NCBI GenBank assembly: GCA_963829135.1
Contig: CAWHHO010000001.1
Coordinates: 124,001-188,000, forward strand
Direction of reading: 5' to 3'
DNA length: 64,000 nt
DNA from: Kumtagia sp963829135
GTDB taxonomy: Bacteria > Pseudomonadota > Alphaproteobacteria > Rhizobiales > Rhizobiaceae
Made by a program: the position numbers and the translations under genes. Under the pieces are notes generated by a model. The model did no database searches and was not told the origin of the DNA. It saw nothing but the letters and a program-made list of their open reading frames with translations. Shown in pieces: positions 54,919 to 63,329 of the stretch. How positions within the stretch are numbered: position 1 is the first letter of the stretch; each line of letters begins with the position of its first letter.

Positions 54919-55113
54919 ATGGCTAGTGGCGGCGCAAGTGGTACGCAGCGCGAAGCCCCGGGGGGCGGTGGGAAAAAATACCAGAGCGCAGTGGGGCGGA
55001 CCGCACAGCTATCACGCACAGATTTTTTTTTGATCGGATTGAATATAGTTCTTCTTTTGTTCCTAGATTTACTATACTGTCCTCACACTGACAACGAGAC
55101 GGAACTTAGTTGA
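54919..55113 (+). CDS. Small protein with one predicted membrane helix
   Basis: A 64-residue frame, MASGGASGTQREAPGGGGKK at the start, then RTDFFLIGLNIVLLLFLDLL near residues 34-53, which is a convincing single membrane helix. Its TGA is one base before the next gene's ATG, as in coupled genes. The region is AT-rich and includes a possible promoter (TTCTTC-18 nt-TATACT) for the next gene, so the frame may be chance. Confidence 0.35.
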   Translation: MASGGASGTQREAPGGGGKKYQSAVGRTAQLSRTDFFLIGLNIVLLLFLDLLYCPHTDNETELS

Positions 55114-55114
55114 G

Positions 55115-55501
55115 ATGGAAGACCTAGATCGAGAGCAGTCGGAAGATTGCGTTGCTGTTTCAAATTTTTCATCGCCGCCGTTTTACGGAACGATTGATTT
55201 GGGAGAGATGTCATCGAAGCTCGGTGAAAGCCAAACCCAAGGCAAGCAGCAGCTTTCGCCGTTAGATTACATGATCCAGGTTTTCAACGATTCTTCAGCG
55301 ACATCTGCCCGTAGGGATCACATGGCGCTGGCTGCGGCAACTTACCTATGCAAAATGGCTGAAGCTGGGTCCAAATCGGCCCGGAGGGCGCCTAAAACAG
55401 CCCCGAGTGGAAAGAAAGATCAACGTCAGGAACGGGCGGAGAAAGCGAGCAGGGAAGGGGTCTTTGCTGTGCCCCAGCCGCCGCTGCGATTCAGAAGCTA
55501 A
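55115..55501 (+). CDS. Small-terminase-like protein
   Basis: A 128-residue protein. Segment QLSPLDYMIQVFNDSSATSA followed by RRDHMALAAATYLCKMAEAG resembles rhizobial small terminase-like proteins (PLDYML-x-V-x-ND then ARRDxMAxAAAPY). The Lys/Glu-rich tail KKDQRQERAEKASREGVFAV fits as well. No large terminase, portal or capsid gene follows. A lone small terminase is a satellite feature, used to redirect packaging of a helper phage. Recognition is from memory of segments only. Confidence 0.55.
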   Translation: MEDLDREQSEDCVAVSNFSSPPFYGTIDLGEMSSKLGESQTQGKQQLSPLDYMIQVFNDSSATSARRDHMALAAATYLCKMAEAGSKSARRAPKTAPSGKKDQRQERAEKASREGVFAVPQPPLRFRS

Positions 55502-55731
55502 GCACAGCGGCGTCTTTCTAGCCGCCACGTAAGACGATCGCAACTCATGGACCTATGCGATCTTGATTTTCAACGCAATCCGGAGCGCATTAATATCGCT
55601 CTGCGGAGCGTTACGCCTGCTGAGCGAGTGTTGAGAGATCCTGCCGCAAACAGAATAATTCTGGTCATCGCCTCGCTCTAGCAGTTTGGTTCAGGCGGGC
55701 CCTTGTTCGGAAACGAATGACCCCACTGGTC

Positions 55732-56025
55732 CTAATCCGAACCGTCCCCGAGCTGCACGAAAGCCGAAATAAGCTGATCTACGTCAGTTGCTCCTGACCA
55801 AAACAATAGCAGCAGGTTGGAGCCAACCAGTTCGGCTTCCTCACCTTCCCGATCCAACCCCATGCATTGGCACACACGCTCCAAGGCACTCCGTAGTGTC
55901 GTTAGATCCTCTGAGGAATAAACATAGTCAACCGGTTTCATCGGCGGGCCGTACTCCACGGCCCCATTGCAGTCTACACAGCGGTTCGGGATAAGAGGAT
56001 TATTGAACAGCTCCAGCACCTTCAC
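55732..56025 (-). CDS. Conserved-looking hypothetical protein
   Basis: A 97-residue protein with an N-terminal Cys pair (RCVDCNGAVEYGPPMKPVDY) and a helical end (LRSALERVCQCMGLDREGEE, FWSGATDVDQLISAFVQLGD). The C-terminal half resembles small rhizobial proteins whose function is unknown. Opposite in direction to the genes on both sides. Confidence 0.55.
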   Translation of the reverse strand: MKVLELFNNPLIPNRCVDCNGAVEYGPPMKPVDYVYSSEDLTTLRSALERVCQCMGLDREGEEAELVGSNLLLLFWSGATDVDQLISAFVQLGDGSD

Positions 56026-56377
56026 ATTGCGTTGGGTGCCCCGAACAACAGGTCTATTTTGTTATCCCTAGCGGAAGTATTTTCGACCTCGGCAACAAAA
56101 TAGCGGTCCAGGCGCGTGACTTTGGTGTCGCCCGGCTCAAGCAGGCCGGCCGCCGGCCGCCATCTGGTCTGTGGGCAGGTGCAGAGGCGGCGCGTAGGGC
56201 AGACGGGTTTAGAACCATCGCGCGCGGAGCCCTAACTACCTCCCGCCTCGCGCGCGGTAAGTTACTCTGACAGTAGTATAGGTCTAGCGAGACTCTAAGT
56301 ACATCGCTAACGTTAAGCGGAACCTGTGAGTGGGCTGGCGGTTCTACGTCAAATTAGCCTACAGCTGAGGTTCCACC
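56026..56377. other. Intergenic region before the topoisomerase gene
   Basis: About 350 bp without a supported gene. It has a GC-rich stretch of CCGGC repeats (56143-56161) and two direct copies of TCGCGCGCGG (56219 and 56249), followed by a more AT-rich part with CGCTAACGTTAAGCGG, which contains the palindrome TAACGTTA (56311). The right part presumably holds the topoisomerase promoter. Confidence 0.4.
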
Positions 56378-57487
56378 GTGCTTAACGACCAAACTGCCGC
56401 CGAGCTGGTAATCGTCGATCCCCGAGACGCCGCTGAGTCAGTGGGATTGACTTATGTTTCTGACCAAGAGCCTGGCATCGTCAGACGGAAATTCGGCAAG
56501 GGATTTAGATATCTCCGGGACGGAAAAACGCCGGTGAAGGATCCGGTGACGCTCAAACGGATCAAGGCCTTAGCAATCCCCCCCGCATGGACTGACGTGT
56601 GGATCAGTCCCAAGGCGAACGGTCACATCCAAGCCACTGGGCGCGACGCTAAGCAGCGGAAGCAGTACCGCTATCACCCTGAATTTCGAGGCGTGCGCGA
56701 GGGAGTGAAGTTCGAACACCTAATGCAATTCGCACGCCTCCTTCCTTTGATCCGCGCCAAGGTATCTGAACATATGGCTCTACCAGGCCTACGGCGGGAA
56801 AAAGTCCTTGCGACAACGGTCCATCTTCTGGAAATGACACTCATCAGAGTCGGCAATGAAGACTACGCCAGAAGCAACAAAAGCTACGGCCTGACAACAC
56901 TCCGCGACTCGCATGTCAGGGTGGACGGCTCAGAGCTACGGTTTAACTTTCGAGGCAAGAGCGGGAAGACATGGCGGCTTAAGGTGAACGACCGGCGGGT
57001 CGCGAGGATCGTCAAGGCCTGCCAAGATCTTCCTGGGCAGGAACTACTACAATACGTCGCCGAAGATGGATCCATCCAGGATGTAAAGTCGAACGACGTC
57101 AATCGCTACCTTAAAGAAATCACCGGTCAGGACGTCACCGCAAAGGACTTTCGCACATGGGCAGGCACCGTCTTGGCAGCCATGGCCCTGCATGAATTTG
57201 AATCGTTCGATCATGGCGCCAAGGCAAAAAAGAACGTCCGAGCCGCCATCGAGCGAGTTGCCTCCAGATTGGGCAACACGCCAACCATTTGCCGAAAATG
57301 CTACGTGCATCCCGAGGTTCTGAACTCATATCTCAGCGGCTCATTCCTCCTCGAAGTGAAGGACGAGGTCGAGACAGATTTACGTGAGGATCTCGCAGCC
57401 TTAAAACCGGAAGAGGCTGCGGTGATGACCCTCCTCAGAGGGCGGCTAGAGAGAGCGCTTGAAGATGAGGCGAACGAGCTTCCTTGA
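56378..57487 (+). CDS. Type IB DNA topoisomerase (poxvirus-like)
   Basis: A 369-residue bacterial topoisomerase IB that relaxes supercoils through a 3'-phosphotyrosine. N-terminal domain about 10-90 (GFRYLRDGKTPVKDPVTLKR, IPPAWTDVWISPKANGHIQA). Catalytic domain: REKVLATTVHLLEMTLIRVG with Arg, RFNFRGKSGKTWRLKV with Lys, KDFRTWAGTVLAA with Arg, and Tyr309 in TPTICRKCYVHPEVLNSYL. Normal length and intact. GTG start. Such genes are widespread in rhizobia, so it may be chromosomal or island cargo. Confidence 0.92.
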   Translation: MLNDQTAAELVIVDPRDAAESVGLTYVSDQEPGIVRRKFGKGFRYLRDGKTPVKDPVTLKRIKALAIPPAWTDVWISPKANGHIQATGRDAKQRKQYRYHPEFRGVREGVKFEHLMQFARLLPLIRAKVSEHMALPGLRREKVLATTVHLLEMTLIRVGNEDYARSNKSYGLTTLRDSHVRVDGSELRFNFRGKSGKTWRLKVNDRRVARIVKACQDLPGQELLQYVAEDGSIQDVKSNDVNRYLKEITGQDVTAKDFRTWAGTVLAAMALHEFESFDHGAKAKKNVRAAIERVASRLGNTPTICRKCYVHPEVLNSYLSGSFLLEVKDEVETDLREDLAALKPEEAAVMTLLRGRLERALEDEANELP

Positions 57488-57830
57488 ATCCGACCCAGCG
57501 TATCACGAAGAATCCTTGCCAACATCGCGGCCTGCCTCGTCGCTGAGATTGAGCTTTGCGGTATCCTTCTAAAGAATTAGTTTCGAGAGAAGCAATCGGC
57601 CCAACGGAACTCCGCTTAGTCTGCGAACCGGATTGCTGATGGTCAATTACCTTTGCCCTTAGCCAGCAGAGACGCAATAGGCCTGGCGGGTTGCATGTAC
57701 GTTACATTGTCCACCTTGATCCCGCCGCCTCTGGATAAACGCGCGATGCTACAGGAGCTGTCAGAGGTCATGGCGACTGTTGAATAGTTCCGCCCTAAAC
57801 CGGCGTGGCGATGATCCACGAATGTCTGAC
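57488..57830. other. Decayed spacer, one doubtful small ORF
   Basis: About 340 bp. A 42-residue minus-strand frame (57643-57771; ends TYMQPARPIASLLAKGKGN) is open, but I see no family or ribosome site for it. The neighbouring cyclase and KTSC fragments suggest that the whole stretch is debris. Confidence 0.25.
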
Positions 57831-58182
57831 CTATGGTCCGACGACTAACCAAGTGAGCACCGTGCCCTTGCATTTGATTTCGATCAGTTCACGCTGTTCT
57901 GTCGCAAATTGAGCGTTGACGAGTACATAAGTTCCTAGTGCTATTTGAAGTCTCCTGTTGACTCCATGCGCGATGCCAAGTTCACGGTATCACCCCAGAC
58001 ATCGTAGAAGAGCTTCTTCTTCCCGACGAGGCCGGCGACGATTGGTCCGCTGGCGATACCAACCGGATCGATGAGGGACCGCCGATTGGATCTACCATCC
58101 CACGGGCGGCTTCCAGCATTGCCAAACCGAGACGAACAAGTGCGACGGCATGATCCTCGGTCTGGTTCGTCGACAGCGGCAA
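57831..58182 (-). pseudogene. Class III adenylate/guanylate cyclase, C-terminal remnant
   Basis: Three out-of-frame pieces match the end of a nucleotide cyclase: TNQTEDHAVALVRLGLAMLE (from 58173), VGIASGPIVAGLVGKKKLFY then DVWGDTVNLASRMESTGD (to about 57950), and TEQRELIEIKCKGTVLTWLV ending VVGP at 57831. The motif DVWGDTVNLASRMEST is the classic cyclase adenine/transition-state region. The N-terminal two thirds are gone and at least two frameshifts separate the pieces, so this is a true pseudogene fragment. Confidence 0.75.
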
Positions 58183-58285
58183 GCGCTACGATTATGACGG
58201 CGTGCCGCCAGAAATCTACGCTGCCTTTCGACTGGCATTCACTCAGTAGCGCTACTTCAACGCTGACATCCGTGCCATTTCCTAG
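58163..58285 (+). pseudogene. KTSC-domain gene remnant
   Basis: The plus strand reads WFVDSGKRYDYDGVPPEIYA then AFRLAFTQ, an in-frame TAG (58247), and RYFNADIRAIS. This fits the end of a KTSC domain (SGxxYxYxxVPPEVYxxL...SKGxYFNxxI). The usual SKG is lost at the stop codon. It abuts the cyclase remnant at about 58165, so two unrelated gene ends have been joined. Confidence 0.6.
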
Positions 58286-58305
58286 CCAAGGTCGATCCAA
58301 GACAT

Positions 58306-59112
58306 CTAGACCAATTGCGGATAAGCTTCCGCATCGGGCGCGTTGGCCCAGCTCTGGAGTGTCTGGCCTCCGTCCAGAAGCCAGTCCACGCCTGTCACAT
58401 GACGGGCGTCATCTGAAGCAAGGAAGGCGACAGCGGCGGCAACGTCATCGGGCTGGCCGATGCGCCTCAAGGGGATGCGGCGGGCAAATCGTTCTATCCC
58501 GCTTCGATAGGTTTCGCGATCGGCAGCGGGCACGCCGAGCGTCGTCTCTATCACACCTGGGCAGATCGCGTTGACACGGATACCGTACGGTGCAGCATCC
58601 AGAGCTGCGATGCGGGTAAGCCCAACGACGGCATGTTTGGTCGCGGCATAGCCCGCACCGCCGGCGAGCACGTCCCAGCCGGCCATGGAAGAACCCATGT
58701 TCACCACCGAGCCGGCAACCTTTGCGTCGATCATGGTGCGCAGGGTGGCGCGCAGGACGAGGAACATGCTGCGCAGGTTGACGCGCACGATGTCGTCCCA
58801 GGCGGCGACCGGAAGTTCGTGCACCGGCGCGACGACGCCGGAGATGCCGGCATTGTTGAAGAGCACATCGACCCGGCCGAAATGATTAACTGCGCGCCCT
58901 ATGGCGTCGGCTGCCTCGGCCTCGTCGCCCAGATCTGCCATTATGGCAAACGCTGCACCGCCGATTGCGTCTGCGGTACGACGGGCAGCGGTCACGTCGC
59001 GATCCACGACAGCCAGCAGGGCGCCCTCTCCGGCGAAGCGCCGCGCTGTGGCCGAGCCGATTGCGCCGCCTCCGCCCGTGACCAGGACGACCTTGTCCTT
59101 GAACCGGTTCAT
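58306..59112 (-). CDS. SDR-family dehydrogenase of the MarR cluster
   Basis: A 268-residue classical SDR. NAD(P) motif VTGGGGAIGSATARRF (11-26) with VVDRD after beta-2, suggesting NAD; LFNNAGISG near 85; catalytic Ser in VVNMGSSMAG, Tyr and Lys in GYAATKHAVVGL; end GVDWLLDGGQT. The ATG overlaps the epimerase stop (ATGA), so they are co-transcribed. Its substrate is presumably an intermediate of the cluster. Confidence 0.88.
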   Translation of the reverse strand: MNRFKDKVVLVTGGGGAIGSATARRFAGEGALLAVVDRDVTAARRTADAIGGAAFAIMADLGDEAEAADAIGRAVNHFGRVDVLFNNAGISGVVAPVHELPVAAWDDIVRVNLRSMFLVLRATLRTMIDAKVAGSVVNMGSSMAGWDVLAGGAGYAATKHAVVGLTRIAALDAAPYGIRVNAICPGVIETTLGVPAADRETYRSGIERFARRIPLRRIGQPDDVAAAVAFLASDDARHVTGVDWLLDGGQTLQSWANAPDAEAYPQLV

Positions 59113-59969
59113 GGTTCGCCACCTTCCTCCGGATAGTCGCGCCAGGAATGAGCTGGCACGAAGCCGAGTGCCGACCTGGCCAGGCTGCCATCGATAAGTC
59201 CCGCGCGGCCTTCGAACGGTCGCCGCAAAGCCACGGCCGGCAGGGCCTGGGCGAGTGCAGACCTAGTCTCTTCTAGAAGGTAGGTGTCATCTGCCGCGAG
59301 GAAGACGCGCAGATGCCCCGTGCCCTGCCAGTCCAGCGCCAGCCTGAAACCCTCGGAGGCGTCGCGTACGTCGATATAGCTCCAAAGGTCGCGCACGGCA
59401 TCCGCCGTCTGCCGCCGTGGCCCGATCTGTTCCGAGAAGATCTCGGGCGATTGAACCCAGGGCATGCGCAGGGAGACGGCACTCATGCCGCCCGCGCGCA
59501 CAGCGGCCTCGACGATTTCCTCACCCAACCATTTCGAAAGACCGTATGCATCCTGCGGATGGACCGGCGTTTCCTCGTCCACTGGGAGCGCCGTTGGCGG
59601 TACAAAAGGTTGGCCGAACGGATAGCCCAGAACGCTGAAGGAGGAAGCGTAGACAAGGCGCGGTATGCCTGCCAGTCGTGTAGCCTCAACAACGTTGAAG
59701 GCGGCTGCGACATTGGTATGAAAGACGTCACCCGCTGTGCGGCCCGTAGGGCGCGGGATTGCGGCAATATGGACCACCGCGTCGGCGTCGCGCACCAGCT
59801 CCAGGGCTGCCGCGAAACCGGTCAGGTCAGCCGTCACATGTGACCAGCCGCCGACGCCGAGCGGCGGCGGGTTCACATCGATCCCGCGTACCGCGTGACC
59901 GGCACGCTGCAAGTGCGCCGCCACGTGGCGCCCCAGGAAACCGCTCGATCCGGTGACGATGACGCGCAT
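59109..59969 (-). CDS. NAD-dependent epimerase/dehydratase-like protein
   Basis: A 286-residue extended SDR. Rossmann motif VTGSSGFLGRHVA (5-17), DADAVVHIAAIPRPTG, catalytic Ser in YASSFSVLG and Tyr/Lys in DAYGLSKWLGEEIVE. The C-terminal half is divergent from sugar-nucleotide epimerases, so the substrate may not be a nucleotide sugar. Start MRVIVTGSSGF follows GAGGAGA. Divergent from the isochorismatase gene across two copies of the putative MarR operator. Confidence 0.85.
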   Translation of the reverse strand: MRVIVTGSSGFLGRHVAAHLQRAGHAVRGIDVNPPPLGVGGWSHVTADLTGFAAALELVRDADAVVHIAAIPRPTGRTAGDVFHTNVAAAFNVVEATRLAGIPRLVYASSFSVLGYPFGQPFVPPTALPVDEETPVHPQDAYGLSKWLGEEIVEAAVRAGGMSAVSLRMPWVQSPEIFSEQIGPRRQTADAVRDLWSYIDVRDASEGFRLALDWQGTGHLRVFLAADDTYLLEETRSALAQALPAVALRRPFEGRAGLIDGSLARSALGFVPAHSWRDYPEEGGEP

Positions 59970-60007
59970 CCGTTCCGATTCTCCTCTCGACCCACCCCGC
60001 TTGGTAG

Positions 60008-60027
60008 ATTGTTCGTGCTCAAACAAT
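60008..60027. promoter_or_regulatory. Putative MarR operator, site A
   Basis: ATTGTTCGTGCTCAAACAAT is an inverted repeat with 8-bp arms (one mismatch) around a 4-bp spacer. It lies about 40 bp upstream of the epimerase gene. Related sites occur at 60141 and 63946, each before a transcription unit of the same cluster. Confidence 0.6.
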
Positions 60028-60140
60028 TGGAGCGGGAAGCGCCTGCTTGTCAACAAGTGGGCGCTACCGGATGCTGGCGGATGCGACGGCGTCGCAGACG
60101 CGCAATGTAGGACGGGATTGACTTCGGCGCCCCATCGGCT

Positions 60141-60160
60141 TTTGTAGGAGTTCAAACAAT
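60141..60160. promoter_or_regulatory. Putative MarR operator, site B
   Basis: TTTGTAGGAGTTCAAACAAT keeps the right arm CAAACAAT exactly and 5 of 8 left-arm positions of site A. It ends 18 bp before the isochorismatase GTG, overlapping the likely ribosome site or early leader. Confidence 0.5.
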
Positions 60161-60178
60161 CGAGCTGCGAGGTCGACC

Positions 60179-60823
60179 GTGACCGAAGATGTATTTTCCG
60201 CTCATCGCCATGTCGAGACAATGCATCTCGACGCCAAACGGACGGCAGTCATCGTAGTCGACATGGTCAACGAATTCTGCAAGCCCGGCGGCCTTATGGT
60301 TTTACCCGGCTATGAGCGACTTGTCGGCCCGCAGCTCGAGATCATCGAGGCCGCGCGAGCCAGCGGCGCTTCGGTAATCTGGGTGCATGACGCCCATCGT
60401 GGCAATGTGCGCCGCGACCGGGAATGGGTAAAGCGCACGCCCCACTGCGTGGAAGGCACCTGGGGCACGGAGATCATTGAGGACCTTGGCGCCCGCGATG
60501 ACGAGATTCATCTGGTCAAGCGCCGCTATTCGGCGTTCTTCGGCACCGACCTTGACCTGACGCTGAAGGACTTGCTTGTGAACCAGCTGGTGGTAATTGG
60601 TGTCGTCACCAACATATGCGTTCGCTCGACCGTGCATGACGGATTCTTCCTTGGATATGATATCGTCGTTCCGCACGACGCCTGTGCGGCGACAGGTCCG
60701 CGCGAACAGGAGAGCTCGCTCTACGACATCGCGACGCATTTCGGCATAGTCAGTGACGCTACAACGGTGGCGAAGGCCTTGCGCGAAGGCGTCGAGGTGG
60801 CAAATCTCGACATAGCCGCCTGA
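60179..60823 (+). CDS. Isochorismatase-family cysteine hydrolase
   Basis: A 214-residue hydrolase with the triad Asp28 (AVIVVDMVNEF), Lys114 or Lys115 (EIHLVKRRYSAFFGTDLD) and Cys147 (GVVTNICVRSTVHDGFFLGY). The family includes nicotinamidase, maleamate amidase and N-carbamoyl-amine hydrolases; no sequence feature here decides among them. The neighbouring amidohydrolase supports an amide or carbamoyl substrate. GTG start. First gene of a unit with marR and the amidohydrolase. Confidence 0.9.
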   Translation: MTEDVFSAHRHVETMHLDAKRTAVIVVDMVNEFCKPGGLMVLPGYERLVGPQLEIIEAARASGASVIWVHDAHRGNVRRDREWVKRTPHCVEGTWGTEIIEDLGARDDEIHLVKRRYSAFFGTDLDLTLKDLLVNQLVVIGVVTNICVRSTVHDGFFLGYDIVVPHDACAATGPREQESSLYDIATHFGIVSDATTVAKALREGVEVANLDIAA

Positions 60824-60848
60824 CCACTCACCATAGGATTCGCATACC

Positions 60849-61424
60849 GTGACCGATACGCCGCTCCACGCCACGCCGCGCCTGGTAGACCGCATCCCCG
60901 CCGCTATGAGCAAGCCTTCGCATACCGACGGCCAACCGGTGCTCGATCGTGCGCAGCAGGAGGCGGCTTATCGAGACAGCGGCTACGATCTTCAGAGCCA
61001 CGTGGCGCACCTTGTGCGTCGCGTCCATCAGCGTGCGACGCTGTGCTTCCAGCAGGTGATGGTCGGCGATGCGCTTTCGCCGACCCAGTTCGCCGCGCTG
61101 GCGACCATCCTGAATGTCGGGGAGATCTCGCAGAACCATCTGGGCCGGCTCACTGCCATGGACCCCTCGACGATCAGTCTCGTCGTACGTAAACTGCTTA
61201 AGGAGAAGCTGGTCGATCGGAGAAGTTCCGACAGCGACCAGCGCCTGACCATCCTGCGCCTGACGGACAAGGGCGCACGCTACACGATCGTCCGCCTGTC
61301 GCGCAGCGTGGAGGTCGGCGAACGGTTGCTTTCACCCCTCAATAAGGCCGAGCAGGCGATTTTCGTCGATCTGCTCGGACGCATTGCCGACAGCGGCGCC
61401 GACCAGGCTGACCAAGCGCGCTGA
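60849..61424 (+). CDS. MarR-family transcriptional regulator
   Basis: A MarR regulator of 191 residues from the GTG at 60849; an ATG at 60906 (MSKPSHTDGQPVLDR) is an alternative. The winged HTH has LSPTQFAALATILNVGEIS, QNHLGRLTAMDPSTISLVVR and the wing KLVDRRSSDSDQRLTILRLT. Flanking helices form the dimer. Three inverted repeats of one type lie before the cluster's transcription units, so it is the likely local repressor, relieved by the pathway substrate. Confidence 0.9.
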   Translation: MTDTPLHATPRLVDRIPAAMSKPSHTDGQPVLDRAQQEAAYRDSGYDLQSHVAHLVRRVHQRATLCFQQVMVGDALSPTQFAALATILNVGEISQNHLGRLTAMDPSTISLVVRKLLKEKLVDRRSSDSDQRLTILRLTDKGARYTIVRLSRSVEVGERLLSPLNKAEQAIFVDLLGRIADSGADQADQAR

Positions 61425-61454
61425 TCGCGCGAGGCACTTACCGACAGGAATAGC

Positions 61455-62657
61455 ATGGCTCCCCAACCCACCGCCGACGCGCCGGCAGCCGGCCGGCTCG
61501 CGATCCGCAACATTGGACTTCTGCTGTCGGGCGATATCGCCCGGCCGATCCTTGATGCCGACGCGATCCTGGTTGAGGACGGGCTCATCAGCGCGGTCGG
61601 CTGGGAATCGGACCTCGACCTCGGCGGTGCCGACCGCGAGATCGACGCGCAGGGCTGCGTGGTCACCCCCGGGCTGATCGACAACCATGTGCACACGGTG
61701 GCCGGAGACTGGACACCGCGCCAGAACCAGATTGGCTGGATCGAGTCGACGCTGCATGGCGGCGTCACCACGATGATCTCGGCGGGTGAAGCCCACTACC
61801 CGGGGCGGCCACGCGACGTCATCGGCATCAAGGCGCTGGCCATCACCGCACAGCGCTCTTTTGCCACCTACCGGCCGGGTGGGGTGAAGATAATCGCAGG
61901 GGCCCTCATTTTGGAGCCTGGACTGACGGAGACCGATTTCCGCGAACTTGCCGCCGCTGGTGTCACGGTACTAGGCGAGGTTGGTCTCGGCGGCGTTAAG
62001 GACGGGCCGACCGGCCGCGAGATGATTGCTTGGGCACGGGCAAACGGCATGACATCCATGACTCATACCGGCGGGCCGTCAATTCCCGGATCCGGTCGTA
62101 TCGGCGCGGATGTTGTCATCGAGGTCGATGCCGACGTGGTGGCTCATATCAACGGCGGTCCGACGGCGCTGCCCTTTGACGAACTGAAGCGCATCACCGA
62201 GGAAAGTACGCGTGCGCTCGAGATCGTACATAACGGCAATCTCCGCGCCGGCCTGTATGTGCTCGATCTAGCGAAGCAACGGGGTGAACTCCGACGCGTG
62301 CTGCTTGGCACTGACGGTCCCGCCGGATCCGGCGTCCAGCCACTGGGCATAATCCGCATGATCGCGATGCTAGCCTCCCTCGGCGACGTTCCGGTCGAGA
62401 CCGTGTTCTGTTTCGCCACCGGCAACACGGCGCGGGTGCGCGGCCTGTCCGATCGCGGCATCGTCGAACCCGGACGCGCCGCGGACCTTGTATTCATGGA
62501 CCGGGCCGCAGGCGGTGCCGGAGACAGCTTTCTCGAAAGCATTGCGCTGGGAAACCTGCCCGGCATCGGCATGGTCATGATCGACGGTGTGCCGCGCACG
62601 GCGCGCAGCCGTAACACGCCGCCTGCCGATACGGTCCCGACGATCATCAGGGGCTGA
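61455..62657 (+). CDS. Metal-dependent amidohydrolase, enamidase-like
   Basis: A 400-residue amidohydrolase. Metal His78 and His80 lie in TPGLIDNHVHTVAGDW, and the late catalytic Asp in VLLGTDGPAGSGVQPLG. The Lys and His positions in GVKIIAGALILEPGL and AHINGGPTALP fit a binuclear site. The overall pattern recalls enamidase of nicotinate fermentation, which opens 6-oxo-tetrahydronicotinate. I infer ring opening or deamination of a cyclic enamine or amide, not a proven substrate. Confidence 0.8.
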   Translation: MAPQPTADAPAAGRLAIRNIGLLLSGDIARPILDADAILVEDGLISAVGWESDLDLGGADREIDAQGCVVTPGLIDNHVHTVAGDWTPRQNQIGWIESTLHGGVTTMISAGEAHYPGRPRDVIGIKALAITAQRSFATYRPGGVKIIAGALILEPGLTETDFRELAAAGVTVLGEVGLGGVKDGPTGREMIAWARANGMTSMTHTGGPSIPGSGRIGADVVIEVDADVVAHINGGPTALPFDELKRITEESTRALEIVHNGNLRAGLYVLDLAKQRGELRRVLLGTDGPAGSGVQPLGIIRMIAMLASLGDVPVETVFCFATGNTARVRGLSDRGIVEPGRAADLVFMDRAAGGAGDSFLESIALGNLPGIGMVMIDGVPRTARSRNTPPADTVPTIIRG

Positions 62658-62744
62658 ATGCGTAAGCCGGTGCTGACCGAGGAAGCCCGCGCGAGGGCAC
62701 GAGCTCGGGCCTTCATGACGAATGTGAACCGGCGCCTGCGATGA
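62658..62744 (+). CDS. Tiny basic ORF after the amidohydrolase
   Basis: A 28-residue frame, MRKPVLTEEARARARARAFM then TNVNRRLR, whose ATG directly follows the amidohydrolase TGA (TGAATG). It may be a small coupled protein or a remnant. It meets the PF06684 gene tail to tail. Confidence 0.25.
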   Translation: MRKPVLTEEARARARARAFMTNVNRRLR

Positions 62745-63329
62745 TCAGCTCAGGCCGTCCTCGCCCTTGACCTGGTCGATACCAAGACCACCGACGCGCG
62801 GGTGCGGGCGACCGCCGTCCGTGACCGCGATCGCGACCGCGATCTCGTCGTCGCGTGGCGCATCGGGGACGATCACCTCCATCCCGTCGAAATGACTGCG
62901 CACCTTCGCCGCGTCCTTGTGACCAAGAGGAACGTCGAAAGGGGTTCCCGGCCGCCCCCTCTTCTTCGATGATGGGATGAGGGCCGCACCCTTGCCGAGC
63001 ACCTCTCGGAACGGCGCGCCGAACCTCGGATGCAGGATCGCGGCGGCGTGTTCCAACTCACCTTCCGCACCAACCGCCGCAGCCTTGCCGAAGGAATGTA
63101 CCGCTTCGCCGGCAATCCCGAGGGCGGCCACGGCCCGTGCTGGCAGCAACGCGCCGAGTTCTTCGCCGACGGCCATGAGGTCGGACAGATCCTCGACATA
63201 GCGACCTGCATGCGGATTGGCGATCACCGCGACAGCCGCGGCGCGGCGGATCGGCGGGTTCACCAGCTTGCCGGCTTCCATCAGGGTCTCCTCGACAATG
63301 GTGACGATACGTCGGATCCTGGCGCTCAT
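62745..63329 (-). CDS. PF06684 'amino acid synthesis' family protein (copy 2)
   Basis: A 194-residue protein of PF06684. Shared segments: IRRIVTIVEETLMEAG, AVAVIANPHAGRYVEDLSDL, VGAEGELEHAAAILHPRFGA, FREVLGKGAALIPSSKKRG and HFDGMEVIVPDAPRDDEI. The biochemical role of the family is unsettled. It overlaps the next copy (ATGA). Despite tandem arrangement the two are clearly diverged, which suggests a heteromer or two related steps. Confidence 0.85.
   Translation of the reverse strand: MSARIRRIVTIVEETLMEAGKLVNPPIRRAAAVAVIANPHAGRYVEDLSDLMAVGEELGALLPARAVAALGIAGEAVHSFGKAAAVGAEGELEHAAAILHPRFGAPFREVLGKGAALIPSSKKRGRPGTPFDVPLGHKDAAKVRSHFDGMEVIVPDAPRDDEIAVAIAVTDGGRPHPRVGGLGIDQVKGEDGLS

Noticed and set aside
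56378..57487. Topoisomerase as part of the phage satellite
   Set aside because: Type IB topoisomerases are widespread on rhizobial chromosomes and megaplasmids, so membership in the element is not supported.
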